Source of the DNA: Xanthostigma xanthostigma
Lineage: Eukaryota > Arthropoda > Insecta > Raphidioptera > Raphidiidae
DNA: 64,000 bases
Direction: 5' to 3'
NCBI GenBank assembly: GCA_963575645.1
Contig: OY754465.1
Location: forward strand, 56,381,901-56,445,900
Below, piece by piece: positions 22,034 to 33,116 of this stretch. Below the pieces are notes generated by a model. The model saw only the letters and a program-made list of their open reading frames with translations, made no database searches and was not told where the DNA came from. Within the stretch, counting starts at the first letter, position 1, and each line of letters starts with the position of its first letter. The translations under genes were made by a program, and so were the position numbers.

Positions 22034-25000
22034 ATGATGTTCCAAACGGCAATAGTTCTTGTAATTTTAATATCATATAGCAGCAATGCCGTTCCAACCG
22101 CCATATCTAGTTCGGAAGAAGCGTTGAAATCAGACAACGGAATTACTGAAGTCGACAATACAACACCTGGTTATTCCGAATCACCAGATTATTATAGTGA
22201 AACTATTGGAACAACTACTGAAGATCATTATTCCAGCTTTGAAGACGTCGTTGAACAAATTGATGAGTATTTAGATGATGGAGCCAGATTGGAAATACAT
22301 AAAAATGTACAAAACAACGAAAATACGCATCAACAAAATGTCCATGATCATGTAACAAGATTCATTGAGAATGAGTTACCGGAAGAAATCAACCAGAAAG
22401 CGGATTATTTGGATGATGTTGAGAACAATCTAAAAGATCTTAAAGGTCAATATAAAAATAATGATTCGGACGAAAATAAAATTAAAGCTTTGGAAAAGTT
22501 GCGTAATATTTTCGGTATAAATTGGAATCCGCTGCAAAACAGTTCGAATCCGTTGACTGAAACGCCGCAGTTCATGTTGGAATTGTACAATGCAGGGGCT
22601 GGAATTCATGATGTTTCAGGAGCGAGCAATCCTTATGATGCCACAGTTGTCAGAAGTTACATTGAAAAGAACACCTCAATTCCGGGATATTTTACATTTA
22701 ATTTAACGGGAATGGAAACGAATGAAGTTATATTGGAAGCAGAACTTCACGTATTTAGGTAAATATATCGTCGTTGGTAATGATAACGCTAAATGTTATG
22801 TTGCAATACCGCGTAGCATTATGTTGTAACAAAACTAATAGTAATATAATATATGACTAGTGGCCCGGTTCGGTTTCGCCCGAATTTGTAGATTGCCACA
22901 ATTTTTCGCCAACTTACAGTTTAAAAAAAACACTATTTTATAGTAATTTGTACAAAAAATTATTGTTAAGATTTTGTTCAGCAGCGATAGGAAGTCTCCC
23001 TATATCGAGTTGGGAGACTTCATGTTGCTGTTGAACAAAATCTTTATATTTAAAAATTATTTTTTACTTTGTAACTTTCTAGTATTTCAAAAAGTATTCA
23101 AAAGGTTGCGACTATTAAAGAGATATACAATTCGGAAGCCGATTACAAATTTTGGGAATAGCCCCGGAGATGTTATCATTTTTTATGTATGACAATTATT
23201 CCAAAAGTTTCATTTTATCCTGCAGAATAGCCAACGTAGAAAAAACACCGCATCCGGCACTCTTCACAGCGCCATACTACTTGCTGAGGGTGTATCAAGT
23301 ACTAAATGACAAATATTTACACATCCCTGATATGCACAAATTATTAAATGTTCATTATGTAAATGCAAGGACTGCCGGTTGGCAAGTAAGTAATTAATTA
23401 TTTTAAAATACTTGGGTTAAGGGCGTAGATATTTTTTTCTGGGGGGTAAAGCTAAAAAAAATCATTTTTTTTATTAATATCACACAAGAATACTCACGAA
23501 GGAAGGTGTCAAGCAATATATTAATTCCCAAACCAATTTTACAATTTTTTTTCAAGAAGTATTTCTAAATTTTATTTTTAGCCAGGTATTTGTAGGCATT
23601 ATTTTCAGTTTTATTTTTTTACTATGATCCTGAGGGGGTAATTATCCCCTTTGCCCCCCCATATCTACGCTCTTGACTTGGGCTACATTTTAGAATTTTG
23701 AATCGATTCCACTTGAAAAATAATTTAACGATTGAAACAATATTTTTTTAACTGTGCATACCTACACCTATTTAGCATAGGTTTTTTTCTTGTGTAATTT
23801 TCTCTTCGAAACAGCATTTTCTACACATTTTGATCAAAATTTAGCTTGAAAAGCGATCTATGTAGATCCAACCATTTGTTTTTGTGTGAGTACAATCTAA
23901 TGTTCTACCAGACAAGGAATTTGAATACAACAACAGACTGCTCCTTCATGTATTAATACTGTAATAATATAATCACAGTGTAAGGTCATTATCAAATCAA
24001 ATTTTTCGACAATTCTGCAGCCCAGCAATAAACTATTGCTGGTCGCGGGTAATCACATGAACCATGTAACCGGTTCTTCTACTCTTTAAATTAAGCCTCT
24101 TTATATTGCTTGTCATATTGCACCAGGCTCTTAGACTATAAATATACATATGCTCTAAATATACAATAAAATGTGCATTTTATTTCCTAATTAAATAATA
24201 AATATATCCAGGTTTTCAACGTAAAGCAAGCCGTTCTATCATGGCTATCTCGAGAGACCCCAAATATGGGTCTATTGATCACAGCGACCACGGTGTTCGG
24301 TGATCCCGTCGAGTTAAAATTTGCAAGACGAAATATCGATCACAACACAAGACAACCAATCCTAGTGTTGTTTAATGAAGACGGATCTAACGATGACAAC
24401 CAAGAAACAGGTACTTAATACCCAACAATATACTTAAAGTAAAGTAGATGTCAGATGAAGGGATCCTTGATAATTTTACTTTTTAAGTTAAACTTCTAGG
24501 CCAGTCATAATAGGGTTCGAACAAAAAAAAATTCGTTACAGCAATCCGACACCGGGATATTGTAGAATAAGATATTCTAAAAGAGGGAAAAATAAATCGA
24601 ACAGTCTGCTGCTGTCCGGGGTGGAATGGGGTGGCTTTTTAGGGGTTGAAATCAGTTTTTCGCGATTTCTGGCTAAACGATGCATTCTATCGAAAAAAGT
24701 TAAATGTAAAAAATGTACATAATAAAAAGATCTACAGCTTTTGTATTAACTATTTTACCCTAACCTTAAAATTTTTCGAAAAAAATGCAAACAACCGATT
24801 TTTTTAGTTTTTAATTTTTTTTTTCGAAAAGAAAAAATCAATTGAGCCCAAACTTTGCCAAAAGATACCTTTTGGTATTATAAAAATGAAGTAATTTTTT
24901 TGAAAGGAAATATTTTAAGACTTTTTTAAAATTCCATTTTTTCAAAAATAAAATGAAATTTTCAACGAAAATCCTATCTAAAACTACGCAAATTTCTTTT

Positions 25001-26989
25001 TTATTAACAACTAATAAAAGCTTGTTTTTAAATATTTTTTTTCGTTTATTTATTTTTAAGTTTTTAGTGTGCTTTATTAAAATTACGATTTGCAACCGGG
25101 CGAAAGCCGGAACGGTCATTTATTAATATATTGTATTGTTATCGGAACTACATACGTATGCCAAATTTCAACTCCATCGGATAACGAGAAGTAGTTAAAA
25201 GTGCGATTTTAACTGGGTGAAACCGGAACGGTCAGTTAGTTATTATAATATTGTATTGTCATCGGAACTACTATATGTATGCAAAATTTCAGCTCAATCG
25301 GATAACGGGAAGTGGGTCAAATTTAACTTGTAAGATTTGATTTCAGACAGACAGACAACGGGGCAGCTGAAACTAAATAAAAGCTTGTAAAAACAAAAGA
25401 AGTTTCTCCGGTTGTAAAGAGATAAGGAACTTATGTGCAAAATTTTATGCTTCTAAACCCACCGGTTTAGGCTGTGCATTGTCTGTCAGTCAGTCAGTGT
25501 TAATTAAGAGTATTCGTGCCTGCAAATACCCCCCGCACCCTTCATCTCAAATCTTTTCCCCTCGCCTAAAAACGGTTCGCGCTCTCGACGCTATTTTTAA
25601 AGCTAGAGGGTTCTGGTAAACGCCAAACAGATCCTTCAGGCGAATTTTTTGAAAAAAAAAATCCTGAAAAAACTTACAACCTTTTGAAAAAAATAATAAG
25701 TTACGTAATATTTCACACGTAGGCGAAACTGTTTTTAAAAAAATTCGCCTGAAGGATCTGTAGTCTGGTTCTTTGTCTTTCATTTGGCGTTTACCAGAAC
25801 CCTCTAGCTTTAAAAATAGCGTCGGGAGAGCGCGAACCGTTTTTAGGCGAGGGGAAAAGATTTGAGATGAAGGGTGCAGGAGGTGTTTGCAGGGACGAAT
25901 ACTCTTAAGTTTAATTAAATAGGATACTAGTGTGACCTGTGCGAATTATTCGCACTAAATAAGTATAATAATTATCACTTTACAAAATTATTTTTTAAAT
26001 ATTGCAGGTATTCAATTCGTTTCTAATTTTGCACACTGCTTATAACGTGCTTCTTTTTGTTGTATTACAATATGAAGCTCAGATGACAGATCGAAGAAAT
26101 ATTTTATTAAAATTGTCATATAGAGGCGCAAGTAGCAAAAGCGTTGAGATAAGTCGTCAAATGGCATCATGCAGCATTGCTGTGACGTTGTTCAGCGTTG
26201 CTCGCTGTTTTTTAAATTAAAGCCATCAGATGACAGTATGCAGTATTGTGTCTGTTGTATTACAATATGAAGGTCAGATGACAGATCGAAGTGTTGACGT
26301 TGTTTCAAAATTAAAGCCGTCGGATGGCAGACGTTGTTCAACGTTGCTGTATTTTAATTAATTTACAAAAACAAAAGCAATAATAAATTTTTTAGTTGTC
26401 GATGTCAGTAGAGCAAGCAATTATCTGTAAAATGATATATAATTTATGTGGAGAAATTGTGAGGTTTTTTCTAAAAAGGGAGGCAAACATCTTTAACCTT
26501 AGCGTATTAATATATATGATGATTTTGATTGCAGACGTTCAACAACATTGGACAATGACAAATCAATATCACAAAATCGAAAGACGATCGCTTTCAACGG
26601 AAGCAAAGTTTAGTATCGATACAATTGACAACAACAACAACAACAACGCAACATTCAAAATAAACGATACAAGGACATCTTGTTCACGGCAAGATCTGTA
26701 CGTGAAATTCAAAACGATCGGTTTGTCGGATTGGATTATCGCTCCGGAAGGATTTTCGGCTTCACAATGTCGCGGCCAATGCAATTTCCCGTTGGATTTA
26801 ACACAAAGGCCCACCAATCATGCTTTGATTTTAAGTTTGATTAATTTTATAGAGCCTGAATCGGTACAAAAACCGTGCTGCGCGCCAACAGTACTAAAAC
26901 CGTTAAGCATACTCTACCTGGAAAATGACGATTCAGTTGTTTTGAAGAATTACAAAGACATGATTGTCGACGACTGTGGATGCAGATAA
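22034..26989 (+). CDS. gbb: BMP-type TGF-beta ligand, Gbb/60A-like, four exons
   Basis: Secreted growth factor of the BMP5/6/7/8-glass bottom boat group, expected to signal as a dimer through type I/II serine-threonine kinase receptors. Exons: 22034-22758, 23226-23385, 24212-24410, 26535-26989, all GT-AG with matching phases (2, 0, 1), giving 512 aa. Residues 1-20 are a signal peptide. Residues about 200-361 form the propeptide (VILEAELHVFR, GWQVFNVKQAVLSWL). The mature domain has all seven cysteines: C411, C440, C444, C476, C477, C509, C511. WIIAPEGF, CNFP and KPCCAP closely follow Gbb. Oddities: no RXXR-type furin site, only KIERR at 375-379; the N-glycosylation site usual before NHA is lost; a poly-Asn stretch precedes the cysteine domain; the N-terminal propeptide is acidic and divergent. 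A CAG at 22001-22003 may be the acceptor of a 5' UTR intron. It could be a lineage-specific duplicate of gbb. Confidence 0.88.
22856..22905 (-). repeat. Helitron-like 3' end relic in BMP intron 1
   Basis: Actagtggcccggttcggtt followed by cgcccgaattt is the reverse complement of a Helitron-type 3' end, with a ctag terminus and a GC-rich hairpin. The rest of the element is not recognisable. Confidence 0.5.
25505..25907. mobile_element. Inverted-repeat element in BMP intron 3
   Basis: Arms of about 150 bp begin taagagtattcgt and end acgaatactctta; they include gttcgcgctctcgacgc and aacggttcgcg blocks in both arms. It lies in the 2.1-kb third intron of the ligand gene. A degraded relative is at about 35650-35750 (gtttttaggcgaggtaaaag...tactctta). 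Target duplication not clear. Confidence 0.75.
25929..26000 (+). repeat. 72-bp block shared with 58714-58790
   Basis: The stretch from gtgtgacctgtgcgaattat to caaaattattttttaaatat is nearly identical in both places. It adjoins the inverted-repeat element here but not at 58.7 kb, so it is a separate repeat. It contains the palindrome gcgaattattcgc. Confidence 0.65.
26058..26345 (+). repeat. Imperfect tandem duplication in BMP intron 3
   Basis: The blocks ttgtattacaatatgaag.t and cagatgacagatcgaag occur at 26060-26100 and again at 26255-26290, with gttgttca.cgttgct blocks after each. The period is about 195 bp. The 72-residue open frame over it has no domain. Confidence 0.6.
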
Positions 26990-27018
26990 TGATAACTTAA
27001 AAAAAACAAAACTACCGT

Positions 27019-27282
27019 GTCTCCACTACACACGTGGCCAGCACCGCCACTCAAATAAGTGCCCATCATCGCCGCGATGATTGCCTAGCCCTCCACACAA
27101 TCGTGCGGGTCCGATTGTGTGTGTACGGGCGCACGATGCTGGCCACGCATTCTTTTGATGTACCGACAATCAACCGATTACTGCCGATTACAGGCGATTA
27201 TGTCCACGCACCGACGAATATGCCCTCTACACAATCGTGAGTGCCTGTAAGTGGCGGTGCTGGCCACGTGTGTAGTGGAGGC
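27019..27282. mobile_element. Short TIR element just 3' of the BMP gene
   Basis: A perfect 31-bp inverted repeat occupies 27021-27051 and 27250-27280, beginning ctccactacacacgtggcca. It starts 30 bp after the ligand stop codon and is followed directly by the first AATAAA, so it probably lies in the 3' UTR. The target duplication was not resolved. The GC content is well above the surroundings. Confidence 0.8.
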
Positions 27283-27290
27283 TTCAAACA

Positions 27291-27296
27291 AATAAA
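27291..27296 (+). terminator. Likely polyadenylation signal of the BMP gene
   Basis: AATAAA about 300 bp after the stop codon, immediately after the TIR element. No earlier canonical signal was found after 26989. Confidence 0.5.
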
Positions 27297-27368
27297 AGTG
27301 TCGATTTAAATGTCGCGATGAGGAGACACGTCTCTTCTTAACTTTCTTCAGGACTGGTTTCAAATATA

Positions 27369-29846
27369 CAGTGTAAACTCCATTTAACGTTACTCGATAT
27401 AACGACAAACTCCTTAAAACGTCGAAATATCTTAACTCTAGTTGGTTTACCTTGTTTCTCAAACAATGATACACTCTAAATAACGACACAACCACTCTAA
27501 ATAACGACACAACCACTCTAAATAACGACAACAATACGTCATCATTAAGCAATAAACAGTACTTGTTTGTTATTTTGTTGCTTTGTTGTCGGCATCATGC
27601 GTACCGAAGATTCTAAGAAATTCGTTTTTTTGTATATTGGGATTATCTTTCATATATGTTTGGTTCAGTTCAGCTGCTTATCCATACGTATGATTGTTTT
27701 TTGTCAGTTGTAAATTTTATATATTGAGTAAATACATATTATAGTAAAAAAATATTAATGGATTATTTTTTCTCTATACGTTTAACGACAGTTCTCAATA
27801 ACGCCACAAAGTACACAGTCCCTTGAGTGTCGCTATTAGACCGGTCATTTTAAATGTTTCAGCTGTTTACCGTTATACAGCAAACCAAAATATGTAAAAA
27901 ATCGGAAATTTTCCGTAGAATTCAATGCTGTATTTTTAAAACAACTGACAGTGATGGGTCTTACCGAAAATTGGGGCCAAAGTTGGTCAAAAACTGTTTT
28001 TTGCTTTTTAAAAAAAAAATATTCTTTGGATTGAGAAAAGTTTAATACAAAAGATATAGAAATAATTATTACGGATCGATCTGGCTTGGTCCGATGTTAA
28101 AAAATTCGAAAATGGAGTGGCAATTATAAAAAAACCGTTAAAAATCGCTGTTTTTTGAAACGCTTGTATCTCTTTGGAAAAAAATAATCTTTAAGCGATA
28201 CTTAGTGAAAGTGTAGCCCTTTGCAATCCAAACAAAAGCGTTTTTTAAAATTTGAAAAATAATGAAAAGTTTTTGCAAAAAACGATTTTTTCGAAAAAAA
28301 AGCATTTTTTTAAAATGCCAATAACTCATAAACCCGTAAGTTTTTATAAACGTTTTGGGGCTTAAAATTTTCTGTAATAGTTTCCGTAATGTTTGTAATT
28401 ACTGCGCGCCTTTTTAATTGATCGGTAATGTGCGAAAAATGGGTCGAAAAATCGGTATTTTTTTTTTCAATAAAAACAAAAAATTAAATACCTTCAAAAA
28501 TTGAAATTTTCTACAATCGTCATTATTGCCATTTAATAGCTGGTATTTTTCTGTGAATTAAAAAAAAAAAAATCAACCCTCCGACTTTCTGGAGCCGAAA
28601 TATTTTTTTTTTTAATTCCTGCGGCGCCATTTTACAATATTAAGGGCTGAAATTTACATGAGTTACAGTTTAATACTTACAGATTAAATAAAAAATTACC
28701 AGATCCAAATCGGTCATCACTGAGCACTGCAAAATTGGTTACATGAGCTGATCAGCACCGTGGCATGAGAACATTAGCACTATAGGTGGAGTGGATGAGA
28801 AAAACGAAAAACTGATAAAAACACAAGCATTATGATTAAGAGAAAGTCAGTGGGAGTTTGTTTTCATCCACTCCACCTATAGTGCTAATGTTCTCATGCC
28901 ACGGTGCTGATCAGCTCATGTTATTAACTTTGCAGTGCTCAGTGATGACCGATTTGGATCTGGTAATTTTTTATTTAATCTATAAGTATTAAACTGTAAC
29001 TCATGTAAATTTCAGCCCTTAATATTGTAAAATGGCGCCGCAGGAATTAAAAAAAAAAATATATTTCGGCTCCAGAAGGTCGGAGGGTTGATTTTTTTTT
29101 TTTTTAATTCACAGAAAAATACCAGCAATAATGACGATTGTAGAAAATTTCAATTTTTGAAGGTATTTAATTTTTTGTTTTTATTGAAAAAAAAAATACC
29201 GATTTTTCGACCGATTTTTCGCACATTACCGATCAATTAAAAAGGCGCGCAGTAATTACAAACATTACGGAAACTATTAAAGAAAATTTTAAGCCCCAAA
29301 ACGTTTATAAAAACTTACGGGTTTATGAGTTATTGGCATTTTAAAAAAATGCTTTTTTTTCGAAAAAATCGTTTTTTGCAAAAACTTTTCATTATTTTTC
29401 AAATTTTAAAAATTGCTTTTGTTTGGATTGCAAAGGGCTACACTTTCACCAAGTATCGCTTAAAGATTATTTTTTTCCAAAGAGATACAAGCGTTTCAAA
29501 AAACAGCGATTTTTAACGGTTTTTTAATAATTGCCACTCCATTTTCGAATTTTTTAACATCGGACCAAGCCAGATCGATCCGTAATAATTATTTCTATAA
29601 CTTTTGTACTAAACTTTTCTCAATCCAAACAATATTTTTTTTTTAAAACGCAAAAAACAGTTTTTGACCAACTTTGGCCCCAATTTTCGGTAAGACCCAT
29701 CACTGTCAGTTGTTTTAAAAATACAGCATTGAATTCTACGGAAAATTTCCGATTTTTTACATATTTTGGTTTGCTGTATAACGGTTACAAAAAATTAACA
29801 TTACGTTCAAAATAGAATGACTGGTCTATATATAGAGTTTACACTA
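27369..29846. mobile_element. 2.5-kb fold-back element with arms of nearly 1 kb
   Basis: The outer ends cagtgtaaactcc and gagtttacacta are inverted repeats next to TA on both sides (27367-27368, 29847-29848), as in pogo/mariner-type insertions. From about 27836 to 29832 the sequence is an almost perfect palindrome: the two arms differ at few positions and are separated by about 60 bp (28801-28862). The two 63-codon frames at 28138-28329 (-) and 29325-29516 (+) are mirror copies that differ by one residue and are not proteins. The left 27369-27835 part, with tandem actctaaataacgacacaac units, is not mirrored. A relic is at 54886-55010. Confidence 0.85.
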
Positions 29847-29849
29847 TAT

Positions 29850-31480
29850 ATTAAAATTCTTGTGTTAGATCATGAACTTTCAAGAAAATTTGATTTGTGC
29901 AACGGAGCGGAATGTGACGTTTGACGGAGCGTGTATATTCAGTGGCGGGCCGTAAACATTTTAAATACGTTTTCTGCGGGGTCAACACGGACTAGAAATG
30001 CTGGGGAGGGGTAATTAAATTATGAATCACATCTGTATTTATGGCGTTTTAATTATTAGCTTTTTTCAAACACCGTTGACAGCAAACTTCATACACTGTA
30101 ACACTCGTCATTACTGCCATAAGCCGTGTGTCCTGGGTGTATGGACGACATATTATGTACCGCCGAGTCAAAGCCGTCAAACGTGTTGACTGAATGAAAT
30201 AGATTCATCGAACATATAGCATATAGTACAGGTAATAGAGAATTTTTTTCTGCATTTACTTCAAAAATATTAATTTTAGAAAAAAAAGTTTGAAATAAAA
30301 GCTGTAGAAAATTTGTAGATTTAAAACTTAAGTCATTAACATTTTATTGTTTAAACAATTATTAGAAGAGATATGAGTCCAAAAGTCAATAAACAAATCG
30401 TAATAGTCGAATAAGTCGTAAACGGTAAGTGATACAAAAAAAATTATTGAACAAAAAAGATAGTAAATTTATTTATCTACAATAAAGGTTATTACCTTTT
30501 TTGGCCTCAAGTGCACGGTTACGGAGGTATGGGCTGAAACGGTTTTTGTTAAATGGCGGCACTTCCGCCCGCCTAATTTGTATGGATTTTGTGCATTTAG
30601 GGTCAATACATGATACTGAACCTTTTTAAGAAAACGAGAAAAAGTTGTAGGATAATGTAATGTGGACGAAAATAACGACTCTATTACCTGTAGTAATATG
30701 ACAGTGATAGAATATGCTTATTTGTACTAATGTGCTGACGGCAAATGCAGCTCAAAGCCGATGTAAATAACACGCTATTACTTGTGGATCAAGAGTTGCA
30801 CGGTGCACATGACGTTTCATGTGCTGCTTTGGAGCACAGAACAGCGCATGAACGCAAAAAACGTCTGCCACACAAAACACACACGAGTTTTGTGGTATTT
30901 CTGTGAGATTGTTAAACTTTAGCGTTGAATGTATAACTATTGCACTATTTTCTAATATTAAATATTGGTTAAAACTTAAAATAAATGGAAAAAAAATCTG
31001 CCGCAATGCATATTATTTTACATAATCCACAGTAACAGAAATAATGATTGTCGATGAATACACCCTGTGTATTCAAAAATAGCACATACCGTACGAAAAT
31101 ACTATAATATTTCGTATTTAAATCAAGAATAATATTTCATAGGAAATATTTTAGAAATGTAAACATTATGTTTTGAATAAAATACGTAATGATAATAAAT
31201 AATATTTCAAATGAACTTGACTTGGCCTAATTCCAAATTAATAACAACTTGGTACCACAAACTATAATCGAAGAATCTCGCTAGAGATTCTTTTCTGTGC
31301 TAAATGCCAACGAATCTCTAGCGTATTCTTATACATTGATTTTGCCTTTGTCCCATATAACGCCGTGTATATGAAGCAAGTTTCCAAGTTTTATAGTTCT
31401 GTGACCACGTTACTTTCATAGGACCGATTTTTCGTATCACCCATATATACTTCTGTACCACAATAACAGCTTATAGTGCG
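29850..31480. other. Intergenic; repeat relics only
   Basis: No gene supported. 30720-30970 is the inverted counterpart of 13330-13450 and 14110-14190. An imperfect inverted repeat (aatctcgctagagattc and cgaatctctagcg) lies at 31272-31325. The 84-residue minus-strand frame in it looks like chance. Confidence 0.45.
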
Positions 31481-31646
31481 AATGTGCCCGTGGACTAACG
31501 GTTACGACGTTAAGGCAGCTACAAACGGTCAGTTAAACTGTCAGTTATAACTGTACAGTTAAAACTGTTCAGTTAAATCGTATATACGTAGGGTCTACAC
31601 ACGTTGAGATAAATTTGTCAGTCCCGTACCTACAGTTTTCGATCAC

Positions 31647-31937
31647 ATGGCCTCGACGACGGACGACGCTCTAGCGGTGGTTGGATTGATATTTGCCATG
31701 AAAACGACTCATAAAAAACGACGCAGCATATTATGGTGCAAAGAGTGGTTAAACAAAAGAGAGCAATATTCACATGTGAATTTGTTAAATGAATTGAGAT
31801 TTACTCCCAAAGATTGGCATAATTATCTAAGAATGGATGAGGATACCTACCTAAATCTTCTTTCTTTAGTTACACCATTCATTGAAAAGAAAGATACTGT
31901 AATGCGAAATGCTATCCCTCCACATGAGAGGTTGAGG
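31647..31937 (+). pseudogene. Harbinger transposase N-terminal fragment
   Basis: The frame starts MASTTDDALAVVGLIF and runs through REQYSHVNLLNELR and DWHNYLRMDEDTYLNLLSLV to IPPHERL. This is the conserved N-terminal region of Harbinger DDE nucleases. The DDE catalytic domain is absent: the frame runs past the deletion junction into sequence of the opposite-strand gene. Confidence 0.8.
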
Positions 31938-32222
31938 CTCGTAGACAGCACTGGCACTTGCTCCCGATCTAGTTGTTTCTTCTACTTTTTTATACTCTTT
32001 TGTAAAGGCACAACGCATATTGTTAATCTTTTTTTTTACTGTCTTTAAGTTCGCCTGGGGTTCTTTTTCTCGTAATTTATCAATTAATTTTAAGTATGCA
32101 GCATCTCTTTTCACACGGTCGTGGTAGTCTTTAGACTTTATTTTCCAGAGACAATATTCGTTGCGATAGATTTCTATAAATTCCTCAAGCCATTCTCGTT
32201 GACCCCTCGGCTGTGTTGACAT
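31938..32222 (-). pseudogene. Harbinger-associated MADF/Myb-like protein, C-terminally truncated
   Basis: From MSTQPRGQREWLEEFIEIYR it continues through CLWKIKSKDYHDRVKRDAAY and INNMRCAFTKEYKKVEE to SGASASAVYEP. This is the MADF-type DNA-binding partner encoded by Harbinger elements. The C-terminus is replaced by the antisense of the transposase fragment at the deletion junction. The start chosen is the Met at the natural MADF N-terminus, not the longer upstream frame. Confidence 0.8.
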
Positions 32223-32620
32223 TGTTTTGGTGCGCGTGAAGCGTGATGGTAAAATATAATTAATTATTGTAATCACTGCGTTCGGTGCACTTTTCAAGAC
32301 GAACTGACTCAACCCGGTACACACGTTTAGATTTAACTGAACAGTTCTCAGTTCGCAGTTTTATCAAATGAATTTTTGTATTTCATCAGTTCAACTGTTC
32401 AGTTCAAAAAAACTGATAGTTACACCATACACACGTTGCGATTTAACTGAACAGTTTTAACTGTACAGTTATAACTGACAGTTTAACTGATCGTGTGTAG
32501 CTGCCTTTAGACTAGTAATAACACTAATAACAGGGTCTCGGGTTCGATTCCCGCTGGCATCATTGGAAATTTTTTTTCTACTCCATTTTATTTCCACTTG
32601 ATATTTATATATAATCATAT

Positions 32621-33116
32621 TTTTTATTTTTATTTTAAATTTTTTTTTATATTTTTAATTGTTTTTTTTATTTTTACCTAATTTATTTCCTCAATTTTTT
32701 CTCATATACATATTTTTATTTCTTTTTTAATTTTTAATTTTTTTTCTTGTTTTTTGAAAAATACACTTTCGTCAAATTTTTTATTAAAAAATAACAAAAT
32801 ATATGATTGAAGTTAGATTTAAATAATTTAATTTATTAAAAAACATATTCATCATAAAAAGTGCAACAAAAATTACAAAGAGGAAAGTTTTCAAAGTGAA
32901 ACTTCTTTTTTAATGCAAAATAAGTATTTTACAAATAATATGAAAAATTTTTTGTATTTTTAATGGTTGGCCTTGTTCATTGATTTTTTTTCATGCCTTC
33001 AAAATTGGCCTTCATGGAATCTGTGGCCTCTTAATTCTAAAAATGCACATATGTTTATTTTTTGGAGAAAAAATAAAAATAATGTCTCACACTTTGGAAA
33101 AAGACGTGAAATCTTA
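32621..33116. other. AT-rich intergenic stretch
   Basis: Low-complexity T-rich sequence from the SINE tail to about 32760, then unassigned AT-rich DNA. Nothing else supported. Confidence 0.5.

Larger units (their letters stand above)
31513..32506. mobile_element. PIF/Harbinger element, internally deleted
   Basis: Terminal inverted repeats of more than 60 bp start aggcagctac and end gctgcct, flanked by the 3-bp duplication TTA (31510-31512 and 32507-32509) typical of PIF/Harbinger. Inside, a left-to-right transposase start and a right-to-left MADF/Myb-like gene are fused tail-to-tail at about 31937, so the ends of both genes are lost. The repeats carry reiterated cagttaaactg/acagttataactg motifs, likely transposase sites. 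Confidence 0.9.
31487..32620 (+). repeat. tRNA-derived SINE split by a Harbinger element
   Basis: An A-box-like cgtggactaacggttacgac stands left of the insertion at 31513. The B-box gggttcgattccc stands right of it at 32539-32551. Removing the insertion restores a tRNA-like head of the right length. The body after the head (ctactccattttatttccac, then ttgatatttat) matches those at 46925-46965 and, inverted, 59500-59540, so this is one SINE family. Confidence 0.75.

Noticed and set aside
28138-29516. Two nearly identical 63-codon frames as duplicated small genes
   Set aside because: They are mirror images in the arms of a palindrome, AT-rich and without coding character.
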